Assembly (NCBI GenBank): GCA_035640475.1
Contig: DASQWC010000079.1
Coordinates: 1-31,642, forward strand
Direction: 5' to 3'
DNA length: 31,642 nucleotides
From: DASQWC01 sp035640475
GTDB taxonomy: Bacteria; Actinomycetota; JAICYB01
The translations under genes and the position numbers were made by a program. Each line of letters begins with the position of its first letter. The stretch's first letter is position 1. The notes below the pieces were generated by a model. That model searched no databases. It worked only from the letters and a program-made list of their open reading frames with translations, and was not told the origin of the DNA. Below are positions 19,752 to 28,226 of the stretch, piece after piece.

Positions 19752-21065
19752 GTGAAGACATCGGCCGAGGAGATCGGCAAGAACAAGGTCCGCCTCACGG
19801 TCGAGGTGCCCCACACGGACGTCGAAAAGGAGCTCGGGCGTACGTACAGGCGTCTCGCCAAGGAGGTTCGCGTGCCCGGTTTCCGTCCCGGCAAGGCACC
19901 GCGCGCCGTCATCGACCAGCGACTCGGCCGCGACTTCGTTCGCAACGAGGCGCTGAAGGACCTCCTTCCGGGGTTCTATGCGGAAGCCGTTGAGTCCTCG
20001 TCGCTTGACGTCGTCGCTCCGCCGTCCATCGACATCAAGTCGTTCGAGGACGGCCAGGACCTCACGTTCGAAGCCGTCGTAGAAACGAGGCCCGACCCGC
20101 AGCTCAAGGAGTATGCAGGGCTCAAGGTCACCAAGCCGCCCGTCGATGTGAGCGATGAGGAGCTTGCGGACCAGCTCGAGCGTCTGCGTGTGCGATTCGC
20201 CTCGCTCGAGGTCATCGAGCGGCCGCTCCAGAACGAGGACTTCGCACAGATCGACCTCACGACCTACCGGCACGACGAGACGATCGACGAGCTGACGGCC
20301 AAAGACTTTCTCATCGAGCTGGGGGCCGAGATGGTCGTCCCGGAGCTCGATGCGGAGCTCGTCGGCAAACGGAAAGGGGACATCCTCAAGCTCACCGCGA
20401 CGCTGCCCGAACGTTTCGGCGAGCGGGCCGGCTGGCAGGTGGGCATGCAGGTGCTGGTAAAGGAAGCGAAGACGCGCAATCTCCCCGCGCTCGACGACGA
20501 GCTTGCGAAGACCGCGTCCGAGTTCGACACGCTGGACGAGCTGCGTGAGGACATCAAGCGCCGCCTGAGCGAGATCAAGGAGGCGCAGGCGGAGGCCGCG
20601 CTGCGCGAGAACGTGCTCGACGCCTTTGTAAAGGAAGGCCTCGAGGTGGAGATACCGGAAGGGATGGTGAACCTCGAGGTCGACGCGCTCGTGACGAGCA
20701 TGGCCCAGGTGCTGTCGGCCCAGGGCGCGAGCCTCCAGCGGTACATGGAGGTGAACGACCTCGACGCCGACGCGCTGCGGTCGCGCTTCGTGGAGCAGGC
20801 CGAACGCAACCTCTCGTTGCGTCTAGGGCTCGACGCCGTCGCTGCAGCGGAAGGCCTGGAGGCGACGGAGGACGACCGCACGAAGGAGGTCGAGCGCCTG
20901 GCGGCGAGGACCGAGCGTGACCCCGATGACGTGCGGGAACTCATCGACGATCGAGGTGATTGGGGGTCGGTGGACGGTGATATCCTCAGGAACAAAGCTC
21001 TCGATCTCCTCGTGGAACGAGCAGAAATCACCATTGCGGAGGAAGATTCAGCTCATGAGCCATGA
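19752..21065 (+). CDS. tig: Trigger factor, ribosome-bound chaperone
   Basis: A 437-aa trigger factor, the peptidyl-prolyl isomerase and chaperone that meets nascent chains at the ribosome exit. The ribosome-docking signature GFRPGKAPRAVID lies at about 43-55 in the N-terminal domain. A degenerate FKBP-type domain (about 150-245) contains QIDLTTYRHDE and GAEMVVPELDAELVGKRKGD. The C-terminal helical chaperone arms (about 255-430) are highly charged. Length and order match the family. GTG 19752 is preferred as the first start downstream of the -10 box; the open frame continues upstream without family similarity. It overlaps clpP by 11 bases, in the order tig-clpP-clpX, which is widely conserved in bacteria. 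Confidence 0.95.
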   Translation: MKTSAEEIGKNKVRLTVEVPHTDVEKELGRTYRRLAKEVRVPGFRPGKAPRAVIDQRLGRDFVRNEALKDLLPGFYAEAVESSSLDVVAPPSIDIKSFEDGQDLTFEAVVETRPDPQLKEYAGLKVTKPPVDVSDEELADQLERLRVRFASLEVIERPLQNEDFAQIDLTTYRHDETIDELTAKDFLIELGAEMVVPELDAELVGKRKGDILKLTATLPERFGERAGWQVGMQVLVKEAKTRNLPALDDELAKTASEFDTLDELREDIKRRLSEIKEAQAEAALRENVLDAFVKEGLEVEIPEGMVNLEVDALVTSMAQVLSAQGASLQRYMEVNDLDADALRSRFVEQAERNLSLRLGLDAVAAAEGLEATEDDRTKEVERLAARTERDPDDVRELIDDRGDWGSVDGDILRNKALDLLVERAEITIAEEDSAHEP

Positions 21066-21711
21066 ACTAAGCACACCTAAGTCGCAACTCATACCGATGG
21101 TGGTCGAGAACACCGGCCGCTACGAGCGCGCTTTCGACATCTACTCGCGCCTTCTGAAGGACGGCATCATCTTCATCGGGACGCCGATCGACGATCAGGT
21201 CGCGAATCTGATCATGGCGCAGATGCTCTTCCTCGAATCCGAGGACCCGGAGCGGGACATTCGTCTGTACATCAACTCGCCGGGCGGCGACATCTACGCG
21301 CTGCTGTCGATCTACGACACCATGCAGTACGTCCGCAACGACGTGTCGACGACGGTGATGGGCATGGCCGCATCGGCCGCCGCCGTCATCCTCGCCTCCG
21401 GCACCCGCGGCAAGCGGTTCGCCCTGCCGAACTCCCGCGTGCTGATCCACCAGCCGAGGGGTCAAGCGGGGGGCCAGGCGGCCGACATCGAGATATGGGC
21501 CAGGGAGGTCTTGGGGCTGCGCGAGCGCCTCGACGAGATCCTTGCGCTCCACACCGGCCAGGACATCGACAAGATCAAGAAGGACACCGACCGCGACTTC
21601 ATCATGTCGGCCGAGGCCGCCAAGGAGTACGGAATGGTGGACGAAGTCATCACCGCTCGTAAGCTGGCGGAGATGGCCGGGGCGGCTGCGGGAGACGGGA
21701 AGAAGGAATAG
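21055..21711 (+). CDS. clpP: ATP-dependent Clp protease proteolytic subunit
   Basis: A 218-aa serine protease subunit that forms the ClpP barrel and degrades proteins fed by ClpX or ClpC. The catalytic triad is visible: Ser107 (GMAASAAAVILA), His132 (VLIHQPRGQAGG) and Asp181 (DRDFIMSAEAA). The INSPGGD oxyanion/handle region is intact. The ATG lies within the last codons of tig and has a GGAGGAAG site upstream inside tig. Many actinobacteria carry two clpP genes in tandem; only one is present here, so any partner lies outside the window. Four bases after its stop is the TTG start of clpX. Confidence 0.96.
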   Translation: MSHELSTPKSQLIPMVVENTGRYERAFDIYSRLLKDGIIFIGTPIDDQVANLIMAQMLFLESEDPERDIRLYINSPGGDIYALLSIYDTMQYVRNDVSTTVMGMAASAAAVILASGTRGKRFALPNSRVLIHQPRGQAGGQAADIEIWAREVLGLRERLDEILALHTGQDIDKIKKDTDRDFIMSAEAAKEYGMVDEVITARKLAEMAGAAAGDGKKE

Positions 21712-21714
21712 GCA

Positions 21715-22995
21715 TTGGCCAAGTTCCAGGACGAGCTTCTGAAGTGTTCCTTCTGCGGAAAGTCGCAGAAGCAAGTCAAGAAGCTGATCGCCGGTCCCGG
21801 CGTCTACATTTGCGACGAGTGCATCGATCTCTGTAACGAGATCATCGAGGAAGAGCTCTCAGAGGCCTCCGAGCCGCGGCTCGAAGAGCTGCCGAAGCCG
21901 CAGGAGATCTACGAGTTCCTCGATCAGTACGTCGTCGGACAGGACCATGCCAAAAAGATCCTGTCGGTGGCCGTCTACAACCACTACAAGCGCATCTCGA
22001 TGGGGCAGTCGCGCAGCGACGGCGAGGTCGAGCTCCAGAAATCGAACGTCATGATCATCGGCCCAACGGGCTGCGGTAAGACGCATTTGGCGCAGACCCT
22101 GGCGAAGATGCTCAACGTTCCGTTTGCGATTGCCGACGCGACGGCGCTCACCGAAGCCGGCTACGTCGGGGAGGACGTCGAGAACATCCTTCTCAAGCTC
22201 ATCCAGGCTGCCGACTACGACGTCAAGCGGGCCGAGACCGGAATCATCTACATCGACGAGGTCGACAAGATCGCGCGCAAGTCGGAGAACCCGTCGATCA
22301 CGCGCGACGTCTCCGGCGAGGGCGTCCAGCAGGCACTCCTCAAGATCCTCGAAGGAACGGTGGCAAGCGTTCCTCCGCAGGGTGGGCGCAAGCATCCGCA
22401 CCAGGAGTTCATCCAGATCGACACGACGAACATTCTCTTTATCTGCGGCGGGGCGTTTGCGGGGCTCGAGAAGCAGGTCGAGGGCCGAATCGGCCGCAAG
22501 GGGATCGGGTTCGGGGCCGACGTGCGCAAGCTCGAGGAGAAGGACATCGGCGAGATCCTCGGACAGGTGATGCCCGAGGACTTGCTCAAGTACGGACTCA
22601 TCCCCGAGTTCGTCGGACGGCTCCCGATCGTGACGCACGTGCACAACCTCGACGAGGAAGCGCTCGTCGAGATCCTCACGCGTCCGCGCAACGCGATCGT
22701 CAAGCAGTACCGGAAGTTCCTCGAGTTCGACGACGTCGAGCTCCAGATCACCGACGACGCGCTGCGCGAGATCGCCGGCGAAGCGCTCAAGCGCGGCACC
22801 GGCTGCCGTGCCTTGCGCGCGATCGTCGAGGAGGTGCTGCTCGACGTCATGTACGACATCCCGTCGACGCCCGACATCGAGAAGTGCGTCGTCACCAAGG
22901 AGACGGTCCGCAAGGAGGCGCCGCCCACGCTCGTCGCCCGGGGCGCCGGCGGCCGTTCGACGGGCACACGCCAGAAGCGCGAACGCTCGGCCTGA
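21715..22995 (+). CDS. clpX: ATP-dependent Clp protease ATPase subunit ClpX
   Basis: A 426-aa AAA+ unfoldase. The N-terminal zinc domain has CSFC (Cys11, Cys14) and CDEC (Cys33, Cys36). Walker A is GPTGCGKT (116-123), the pore loop is GYVG (149-152), Walker B is IIYIDEVDK (177-185), the RKH loop is GGRKHPHQE, and the ClpP-docking IGF loop is KGIGFGADVR. Sensor-2 lies in the GTGCRALRAIVEE segment. It recognises tagged substrates and threads them into ClpP. The start is TTG 21715 after an AGAAGGAA site in the end of clpP. The TGA stop is immediately followed by the TTG start of the next gene. Confidence 0.97.
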   Translation: MAKFQDELLKCSFCGKSQKQVKKLIAGPGVYICDECIDLCNEIIEEELSEASEPRLEELPKPQEIYEFLDQYVVGQDHAKKILSVAVYNHYKRISMGQSRSDGEVELQKSNVMIIGPTGCGKTHLAQTLAKMLNVPFAIADATALTEAGYVGEDVENILLKLIQAADYDVKRAETGIIYIDEVDKIARKSENPSITRDVSGEGVQQALLKILEGTVASVPPQGGRKHPHQEFIQIDTTNILFICGGAFAGLEKQVEGRIGRKGIGFGADVRKLEEKDIGEILGQVMPEDLLKYGLIPEFVGRLPIVTHVHNLDEEALVEILTRPRNAIVKQYRKFLEFDDVELQITDDALREIAGEALKRGTGCRALRAIVEEVLLDVMYDIPSTPDIEKCVVTKETVRKEAPPTLVARGAGGRSTGTRQKRERSA

Positions 22996-23460
22996 TTGGC
23001 CACGTGGGCCGAGTTCGAGGCTGCCGCTCCTGAGCTAGCCGCGTTCGGGCGCGCCCTCCTCTACAAGACCGGCGATCCGATCGGCTACTTGGCGACCGTT
23101 CGGGCAACCGACGGCGGGCCGCGCGTGCATCCCGTGTGTCCGATCAGTACGAACGGGCGCCTCTACGTGACGATTCCGCGCGTCTCGCCGAAGGTGCGGG
23201 ATCTGCAGGCCAACCCGTTGTACATGTTCCACACGTTTCCGGACGACCGGGATCCGGAGTTCTCCTTTCGCGGACGTGCAAAGCTCGTCACCGACACAGC
23301 CGAGCGGAAGGCCGTGAACGAGGCATGCACGTTCGCGACGGGCGTGCGTGACTCCGACGAGGTGTTCGAGCTCGACATCGAGCGCGCCGACACGACGACC
23401 TGGGAGAACTGGGCGCAGGCCGACACGCGCGCCGTTCGCCGGTCCTGGACGCCGTCCTAG
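22996..23460 (+). CDS. Pyridoxamine-5'-phosphate-oxidase-like FMN split-barrel protein
   Basis: A 154-aa protein of the FMN-binding split-barrel superfamily. Typical features are the early strand IGYLATVRATDGGPRVHPVCPI, NGRLYVTIPRVSPKVRDLQANPLYMFHTF and the later FSFRGRAKLVTDTAERKAV. Members bind FMN, F420 or heme and include PNPOx and general stress proteins; the cofactor is undecided here. The start is TTG 22996 with no base between it and the clpX stop, so translation likely depends on coupling from clpX. The stop shares CTAG with that of the convergent methyltransferase. Confidence 0.8.
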   Translation: MATWAEFEAAAPELAAFGRALLYKTGDPIGYLATVRATDGGPRVHPVCPISTNGRLYVTIPRVSPKVRDLQANPLYMFHTFPDDRDPEFSFRGRAKLVTDTAERKAVNEACTFATGVRDSDEVFELDIERADTTTWENWAQADTRAVRRSWTPS

Positions 23461-24176
23461 GGCTTGCGGAAGACCGCTGAGAGGACGCCCTGCCGCTCTG
23501 AGCCCCGAGCGTGATCGAACGGCGTCCCCTTGTACGCGCTTTGATACACGCCGCCTCGGTGCTCGAAGTGTGTGCTCGACACGAGTTCCAGTGCCGGCTG
23601 AAAGCGATCGACGATGTTCCAACCGAGCGTGACCGGCTCGGAGTCTGTAGCCGGGTGATTGATGTCGACGAGAAGGAGGAACGTCCCGCCGGGCCGCAGG
23701 ACACGGACGATCTCATCGATGACGGACTCGTGGCGATCGGTATGGTCCAGTGAGTTGAACGAGCTGACGACGTCGACGCTGCCGTCTCTCACAGGAAGCC
23801 GTTCACCGGATCCCTCGACGTACGACATTCGGTGGTCTTTGGTGCCGAACTGCCGGTAGGACTCCGCGAGCGGGTCGACTCCAACGCGCAGCACAGCCGA
23901 CGTCGCCCACACCAGGCTCCCTCGCGGGCCGCAGCCGATATCGAGGAGCCGCTTTCCCGTATAGAAGTCCGGTCCGAGCTGAAAGTGGACCGTGTAGAAA
24001 TGTTCGTACCAGTCGTTGCGTAGGTGTCCTTCATTTGCTTGACGGCGCTGCCAATTGTCGATCTCCTCTCTCGTTTTCGACGTCAGGCCGCCGAACCCCA
24101 CGGTGCGCATGAGGCGCAGCCGCTTGCTCCGCTTTCGGACCGCTCTGCGGACGGCCCGAACGGCGCTACGGAGCAA
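23457..24176 (-). CDS. SAM-dependent methyltransferase (Methyltransf_11 type)
   Basis: About 239 aa from the TTG chosen. Motif I is RLLDIGCGPRGSLVWA, followed by LRVGVDPLAESY, the motif-IV-like GSVDVVSSFNSLDH, and VLRPGGTFLLLVDIN. The presence of GFGGLTSKTREEIDNW before the core resembles methyltransferases found near glycan and polysaccharide genes, but this is weak. The start is uncertain: TTG 24176 overlaps the amidase stop and adds a basic amphipathic stretch (RAVRRAVRKRSKRLRL), while ATG 24110 gives a shorter protein beginning MRTVGFGG. It lies directly after the amidase on the same strand, so co-transcription is likely. The 3' end shares CTAG with the convergent split-barrel gene. Confidence 0.8.
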   Translation of the reverse strand: MLRSAVRAVRRAVRKRSKRLRLMRTVGFGGLTSKTREEIDNWQRRQANEGHLRNDWYEHFYTVHFQLGPDFYTGKRLLDIGCGPRGSLVWATSAVLRVGVDPLAESYRQFGTKDHRMSYVEGSGERLPVRDGSVDVVSSFNSLDHTDRHESVIDEIVRVLRPGGTFLLLVDINHPATDSEPVTLGWNIVDRFQPALELVSSTHFEHRGGVYQSAYKGTPFDHARGSERQGVLSAVFRKP

Positions 24177-25500
24177 CGGTCGGACGGCGCATGTGCCAGT
24201 CGGTCTCGCGCTGATAGGAGGACGCGACGAAGCAGAGACGAAGCTCCGACCACGGCGGCCCGATGAGCTGGGCGCCCAGGGGCAAGCCTTCCTCCGAGAA
24301 GCCGATGGGAAACGCCACGGCAGGGAAGCCTGCCGCATTTACGGGCAGCGTGAACACAGTCGACCGCGCGGACTCGGTCAGGTTGTCGACCTCGTCGATC
24401 CGGGGCGCTGCATACGGCGCGCCCGGGACGAGAAGCGCATCCGCGTGCTCGAAGAGCGCCAGCAGGTCTAGGCGCATGCGCAGCGACGCCTCGCGCCCGG
24501 CCGCGTATTCGGGCGCTGTGAGCTGTCGTCCGACATTCATGAGCATCCGGATCGGCTCGCTCACCCGTTGGTCCTCCCAGAGGTCTCGGAAGTGGTGCGC
24601 GAACTCTCCGGTCAGCAACGCTGCGACGATGTCCCGGGTGTTCAGCGGATTGGGTCCGGTCGCCTCGTCGACGGTGAAGCCCGCTCGCCGGAGGACCGAT
24701 GCCGCCTCCCCGACGGATGCGGCCACGTCGGGCGATGCGCCGTCGACCCAATTGCGCAACAGGAGGATTCGTTCGGCCGTCGCGGGAAGCTGCTGCCCGC
24801 TCGTCGAGTACACGTACTGCGAATCGAACCCGGCGATGATCTGGTGTACGAGCGCGCAGTCGTCGGCCGATACGGCGAGCGGACCGCCGGTGTCGTACGA
24901 CGCGGTCATGGGCAGCGCGCCGCGCAGGCTCACCGAGCCGTGCGTCGGCTTCAGCCCGGTCACGCCGCACATCGCCGACGGCAACCGGATGGAGCCGCCG
25001 GTATCCGAGCCCATCGCCATCCCGACGATCCCGGCTGCGACGGCCACACCGGAGCCGCCGGACGAGCCGGCAGGGATCCGTGTCGTATCCCAAGGGTTGC
25101 GCGCCCCACCGAAGCATGAGATCTGCGTCGTCGCTCCGAAGGCGAGCTCGTGCATGTTCGTCTTGCCGACGACGATCGCGCCGGCGTTCCGAAGCTTGGC
25201 AACGACGGGGGAGTCGGATGAGGCCATGCGGTCGAGGTAGGCGGCGCAGCAGCCGGTGGTCGGCAATCCTGCGACGTCGTACAGGTCTTTGACCGCGATG
25301 GGGACGCCGTGCAAGGGACCGGAGGGTGGTGCGCCGTCCATCTCCTTGGCTTCGGCCATCGCCTCGGCATCGCGGACGAACGTGAAGGCGTTGAGGATGG
25401 GTTGCGTGCGCTCGATCTCGCGCAGCGACTGCTCGACGAGCTCGACGGGTGAGATCTTGCCCGCGGCAACGGCGGCCGCTTGCTCCGTCAGCGATGTCAC
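24166..25500 (-). CDS. Amidase (amidase-signature family)
   Basis: A 444-aa hydrolase of the amidase-signature family (GatA/FAAH group). The Ser-cisSer-Lys triad is visible: Lys71 in GVPIAVKDLYD, the cis-Ser in IPAGSSGGSG (about 146-147) and nucleophile Ser170 in GSDTGGSIRLP. The rest of the fold matches family length. No gatB or gatC is adjacent, so it is more likely a free-standing amidase than the tRNA-amidotransferase A subunit; substrate unknown. The ATG is at 25500 without a strong Shine-Dalgarno. It is divergent from the valS leader 32 bases away and precedes the methyltransferase. Confidence 0.87.
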   Translation of the reverse strand: MTSLTEQAAAVAAGKISPVELVEQSLREIERTQPILNAFTFVRDAEAMAEAKEMDGAPPSGPLHGVPIAVKDLYDVAGLPTTGCCAAYLDRMASSDSPVVAKLRNAGAIVVGKTNMHELAFGATTQISCFGGARNPWDTTRIPAGSSGGSGVAVAAGIVGMAMGSDTGGSIRLPSAMCGVTGLKPTHGSVSLRGALPMTASYDTGGPLAVSADDCALVHQIIAGFDSQYVYSTSGQQLPATAERILLLRNWVDGASPDVAASVGEAASVLRRAGFTVDEATGPNPLNTRDIVAALLTGEFAHHFRDLWEDQRVSEPIRMLMNVGRQLTAPEYAAGREASLRMRLDLLALFEHADALLVPGAPYAAPRIDEVDNLTESARSTVFTLPVNAAGFPAVAFPIGFSEEGLPLGAQLIGPPWSELRLCFVASSYQRETDWHMRRPTVAP

Positions 25501-25520
25501 GACGGGAGCCTAGCCGTTGC

Positions 25521-25526
25521 TACCCT
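25521..25526 (+). promoter_or_regulatory. Putative -10 box TACCCT of the valS transcription unit
   Basis: TACCCT is followed by exactly six bases and then GTG 25533, so the transcript would begin at that codon. The leader to valS would then be 78 bases. No convincing -35. Confidence 0.45.
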
Positions 25527-25532
25527 AGGTTT

Positions 25533-25574
25533 GTGAACCTCCCGCGCCCGCTCGGTCCACGAGTATCCGGCTAA
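25533..25574 (+). CDS. Possible 13-codon leader peptide of valS
   Basis: A short open frame starts with GTG at the predicted transcription start and encodes VNLPRPLGPRVSG. Besides the initiator it has one valine codon, GTA, the third codon from the end, a codon that looks scarce by eye in this window. The TAA stop sits in the loop of a perfect hairpin (25567-25581). If the peptide is translated, slow decoding of GTA would alter that hairpin. The position before valyl-tRNA synthetase makes a valine-responsive leader conceivable, but the frame is very short and unproven. Confidence 0.3.
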   Translation: MNLPRPLGPRVSG

Positions 25575-25581
25575 CAGCCGG
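25567..25581 (+). other. Hairpin in the valS leader
   Basis: CCGGCT-AAC-AGCCGG is a perfect 6-bp stem. A weaker upstream hairpin (CTCG 25551-25554 with CGAG 25560-25563) and a possible pairing of CCTC (25583-25586) with GAGG (25598-25601) in the ribosome-binding site complete a structured leader. Confidence 0.45.
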
Positions 25582-25610
25582 CCCTCAACCCGCGCGAGAG
25601 GACTGATCCG

Positions 25611-28226
25611 ATGACCGAGCTTGCCAAGGCGTACGACCCCAAAGGCGTCGAAGAGCGGTGGTATTCCTTCTGGGAGGACAGGGGCTTCTTTCGTGCGCCC
25701 ACTGGAGCCGAAGGAGACCCGTTCTGCATCGTCATCCCGCCGCCGAACATCACCGGTGCCCTCCACCTCGGTCACGCGCTGAACAACGGCATTCAGGACG
25801 TCCTCGTCCGCCGTGCGCGCATGCAAGGACGTCCGACACTGTGGCAGCCGGGAACCGATCACGCGGCCATCGCAACGCAGAACGTTATCGAGCGCCGTCT
25901 CGCGCAAGAGGGTCTGACCCGATTCGACCTCGGCCGCGAGGAGTTCGAGCGCCGCTTCTGGCTGTGGAAGGAGGAGTACGAGACGCGCATCCTCGGCCAG
26001 TTCAAGATGATGGGGTTCTCGTGCGACTGGAGCCGCACGCGCTTCACGATGGACGAGGGTCTGTCGGCTGCGGTGCGAACGGTGTTCGTCCGGCTCTACG
26101 AAGAGGGATACATCTACCGCGGCAACCGAATCATCAACTGGTGCCCGCGCTGTCAGTCGGCCATCTCCGACATCGAGGTCAACCACATCGAGACCGAAGG
26201 TGAGCTTGTCACGATCCGTTATCCGCTGAAGGACGTCGAGGGCCATATCTCGGTCGCGACGACGCGTGTGGAGACGATGCTCGGCGACACCGGTGTCGCC
26301 GTAAATCCGAGCGACGATCGTTACAAGGCTCTGATCGGCAAGGTGGCCATCTTGCCGCTCGTCGGACGCGAGCTGCCGATCGTCGGCGACGATGCCGTTG
26401 ATCCCGAATTCGGGACCGGAGCGGTCAAGGTGACGCCGGCGCACGACCCGAACGACTTCGAGATCGCCCAGAGGCACGGCCTGCCGCCGGTGAACATCTT
26501 CGACCAGACGGCGACGGTGAACGAGGACGGCGGACGATTCGCCGGACTCGGCCGCTACGAGGCAAGGAAAGCCGTCCTCGAGGCCCTCAAGGCCGACGGA
26601 GCAGTCGAGCACGAGGAGCGGCCGTACCTCCATGCCGTCGGCCACTGCGATCGGTGCGACACGGAGATCGAGCCGTGGCTGTCCGAACAGTGGTTCGTCG
26701 CGATGAAGGACCTGGCCGCTCCGGCCATTCAAGCCGTCAGGTCGGGCGAGGTCCAGTTCGTGCCGAAGGATCCGTTCGAGCGCATGTATCTGGACTGGAT
26801 GGACAACATCCGCGACTGGTGCATCTCGCGGCAGCTGTGGCTCGGTCACCGGATCCCGGCGTGGTACTGCGGCGACGGGCACATCACCGTCGCGATGACC
26901 GACCCGGAGGCGTGCGAGAAGTGTGGGTCTTCACAGATCACGCGCGACGAGGACACGCTCGACACGTGGTTCTCGTCGGGGCTGTGGCCGTTCTCGACGC
27001 TGGGCTGGCCCGAGGACACGCCGGAGCTCCGGTACTGGTACCCGACGAACGTCCTGTCGACGGACAGAGCCATCATCTACCTCTGGGTCGCACGGATGAT
27101 CTTCCTCGGCCTCCACTTCGTCGGGCGCAAGCCCTTCGACGTCGTCCTCATCCACCCGACCATCCGGGACGCACAGGGCCGTCCGATGTCGAAGTCGCGA
27201 GGCAACACGATCGAGCCGGATGCCGTTGTCGAGCGACACGGAACCGACGCCCTGCGCTTCTCGCTCATGTGGGGCTGCGTGCTCGGCCAGGACATGGGGT
27301 ACGCGGAGGACCGGATCGAAGGCGCGCGGCGTTTCGTCAACAAGCTGTGGAACGCGTCGCGATTCGTGCTCAATACGGTCGGGGACGAGGCCTCGTCTCG
27401 CGGTGAGCTTGCCCTCCCCGAGCGCTGGATCCTCTCTCGGCTCGCTCAAACGGTGATCGCCGTCGACGGAGCGCTCGAGCGGTACGAGTTCTCGGAGGCC
27501 GCGCACTCGCTGTACGAGTTCGCGTGGTCGGAGTACTGCGACTGGTATCTGGAGATGGCGAAGCTGGCGAGCGGGGAACGCGCTGCAGCCGTCCGGTCGG
27601 TGCTTCTCGAGGCGCTGGAGACGACCCTGCGGTTGGCGCATCCGATCATGCCGTTCGTCACCGAGGAGATCTGGCAGCGCCTGCCTCGAGCCGAAGGCGG
27701 TACGGAATCGATCATGGTTGCCCCGTGGCCGTCCGCCGATCGCGCTCGGATCGATGCCGACGCCGAGGACCAGATGTCGTTTCTCCAGGAGATCGTCGTC
27801 GAGGTTCGGCGATTCCGGCACGAGCACGGCATCCCGCCGCGCAAGGAGATCGCCGCCGTCGTGAACGCGAAAGGATCGTTCGCCGATCTGGTGTCGGCGC
27901 ACCACAACGAGCTTCAGGTTCTCGCCGGTCTTGAGTCGGTCACGCTGGGGGCCCAGCCCGAGGGCTGGTCACGGACCGTTGCCGGCCAGGCCGAGATCTA
28001 CTTGCCGCTCGGAGAGCTCGTCGACGTCGGGGCCGAGCGCCAGCGGCTCTCCAAAGAGATCGCCGACGAGGACGCCCTCGCGGCACGGGCGCGCGCGAAG
28101 CTGGACAACCCGAAGTTCACATCCGGCGCGCCGGCCGACGTCGTCGAGAAGGCGCAGCGGCAGTTCGACGAGCACAGCGAGCGAGCGGCGAGCCTGCGCG
28201 CCCAGGTCGAGGAACTTCCCTCGTGA
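25611..28226 (+). CDS. valS: Valyl-tRNA synthetase
   Basis: An 871-aa class I aminoacyl-tRNA synthetase charging tRNA-Val. The HIGH-type motif is ALHLGHALNN (HLGH at 52-55) after PPPNITG. The KMSKS-type motif is GRPMSKSRGN (MSKS at 526-529). The CP1 editing domain (about 195-335) includes VATTRVETMLGDTGVAV and TPAHDPNDFE, used to hydrolyse mischarged threonine. The anticodon-binding helical domain begins near 600 and a C-terminal coiled coil (about 810-870, AERQRLSKEIADEDALAARA) is typical for ValRS. ATG 25611 has GAGAGGAC eight bases upstream. The stop overlaps the folC start in GTGA. The gene order valS-folC-ndk is common in actinobacteria. Confidence 0.97.
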   Translation: MTELAKAYDPKGVEERWYSFWEDRGFFRAPTGAEGDPFCIVIPPPNITGALHLGHALNNGIQDVLVRRARMQGRPTLWQPGTDHAAIATQNVIERRLAQEGLTRFDLGREEFERRFWLWKEEYETRILGQFKMMGFSCDWSRTRFTMDEGLSAAVRTVFVRLYEEGYIYRGNRIINWCPRCQSAISDIEVNHIETEGELVTIRYPLKDVEGHISVATTRVETMLGDTGVAVNPSDDRYKALIGKVAILPLVGRELPIVGDDAVDPEFGTGAVKVTPAHDPNDFEIAQRHGLPPVNIFDQTATVNEDGGRFAGLGRYEARKAVLEALKADGAVEHEERPYLHAVGHCDRCDTEIEPWLSEQWFVAMKDLAAPAIQAVRSGEVQFVPKDPFERMYLDWMDNIRDWCISRQLWLGHRIPAWYCGDGHITVAMTDPEACEKCGSSQITRDEDTLDTWFSSGLWPFSTLGWPEDTPELRYWYPTNVLSTDRAIIYLWVARMIFLGLHFVGRKPFDVVLIHPTIRDAQGRPMSKSRGNTIEPDAVVERHGTDALRFSLMWGCVLGQDMGYAEDRIEGARRFVNKLWNASRFVLNTVGDEASSRGELALPERWILSRLAQTVIAVDGALERYEFSEAAHSLYEFAWSEYCDWYLEMAKLASGERAAAVRSVLLEALETTLRLAHPIMPFVTEEIWQRLPRAEGGTESIMVAPWPSADRARIDADAEDQMSFLQEIVVEVRRFRHEHGIPPRKEIAAVVNAKGSFADLVSAHHNELQVLAGLESVTLGAQPEGWSRTVAGQAEIYLPLGELVDVGAERQRLSKEIADEDALAARARAKLDNPKFTSGAPADVVEKAQRQFDEHSERAASLRAQVEELPS

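Noticed and set aside
24166..25500. gatA of the tRNA-dependent amidotransferase
   Set aside because: The amidase triad fits the broad family, but gatB and gatC are not adjacent, so a free-standing amidase is the safer call.
25501..25610. T-box riboswitch before valS
   Set aside because: The predicted leader is only 78 bases and contains no AGGGUGGNACCGCG-like antiterminator sequence or Stem I features.
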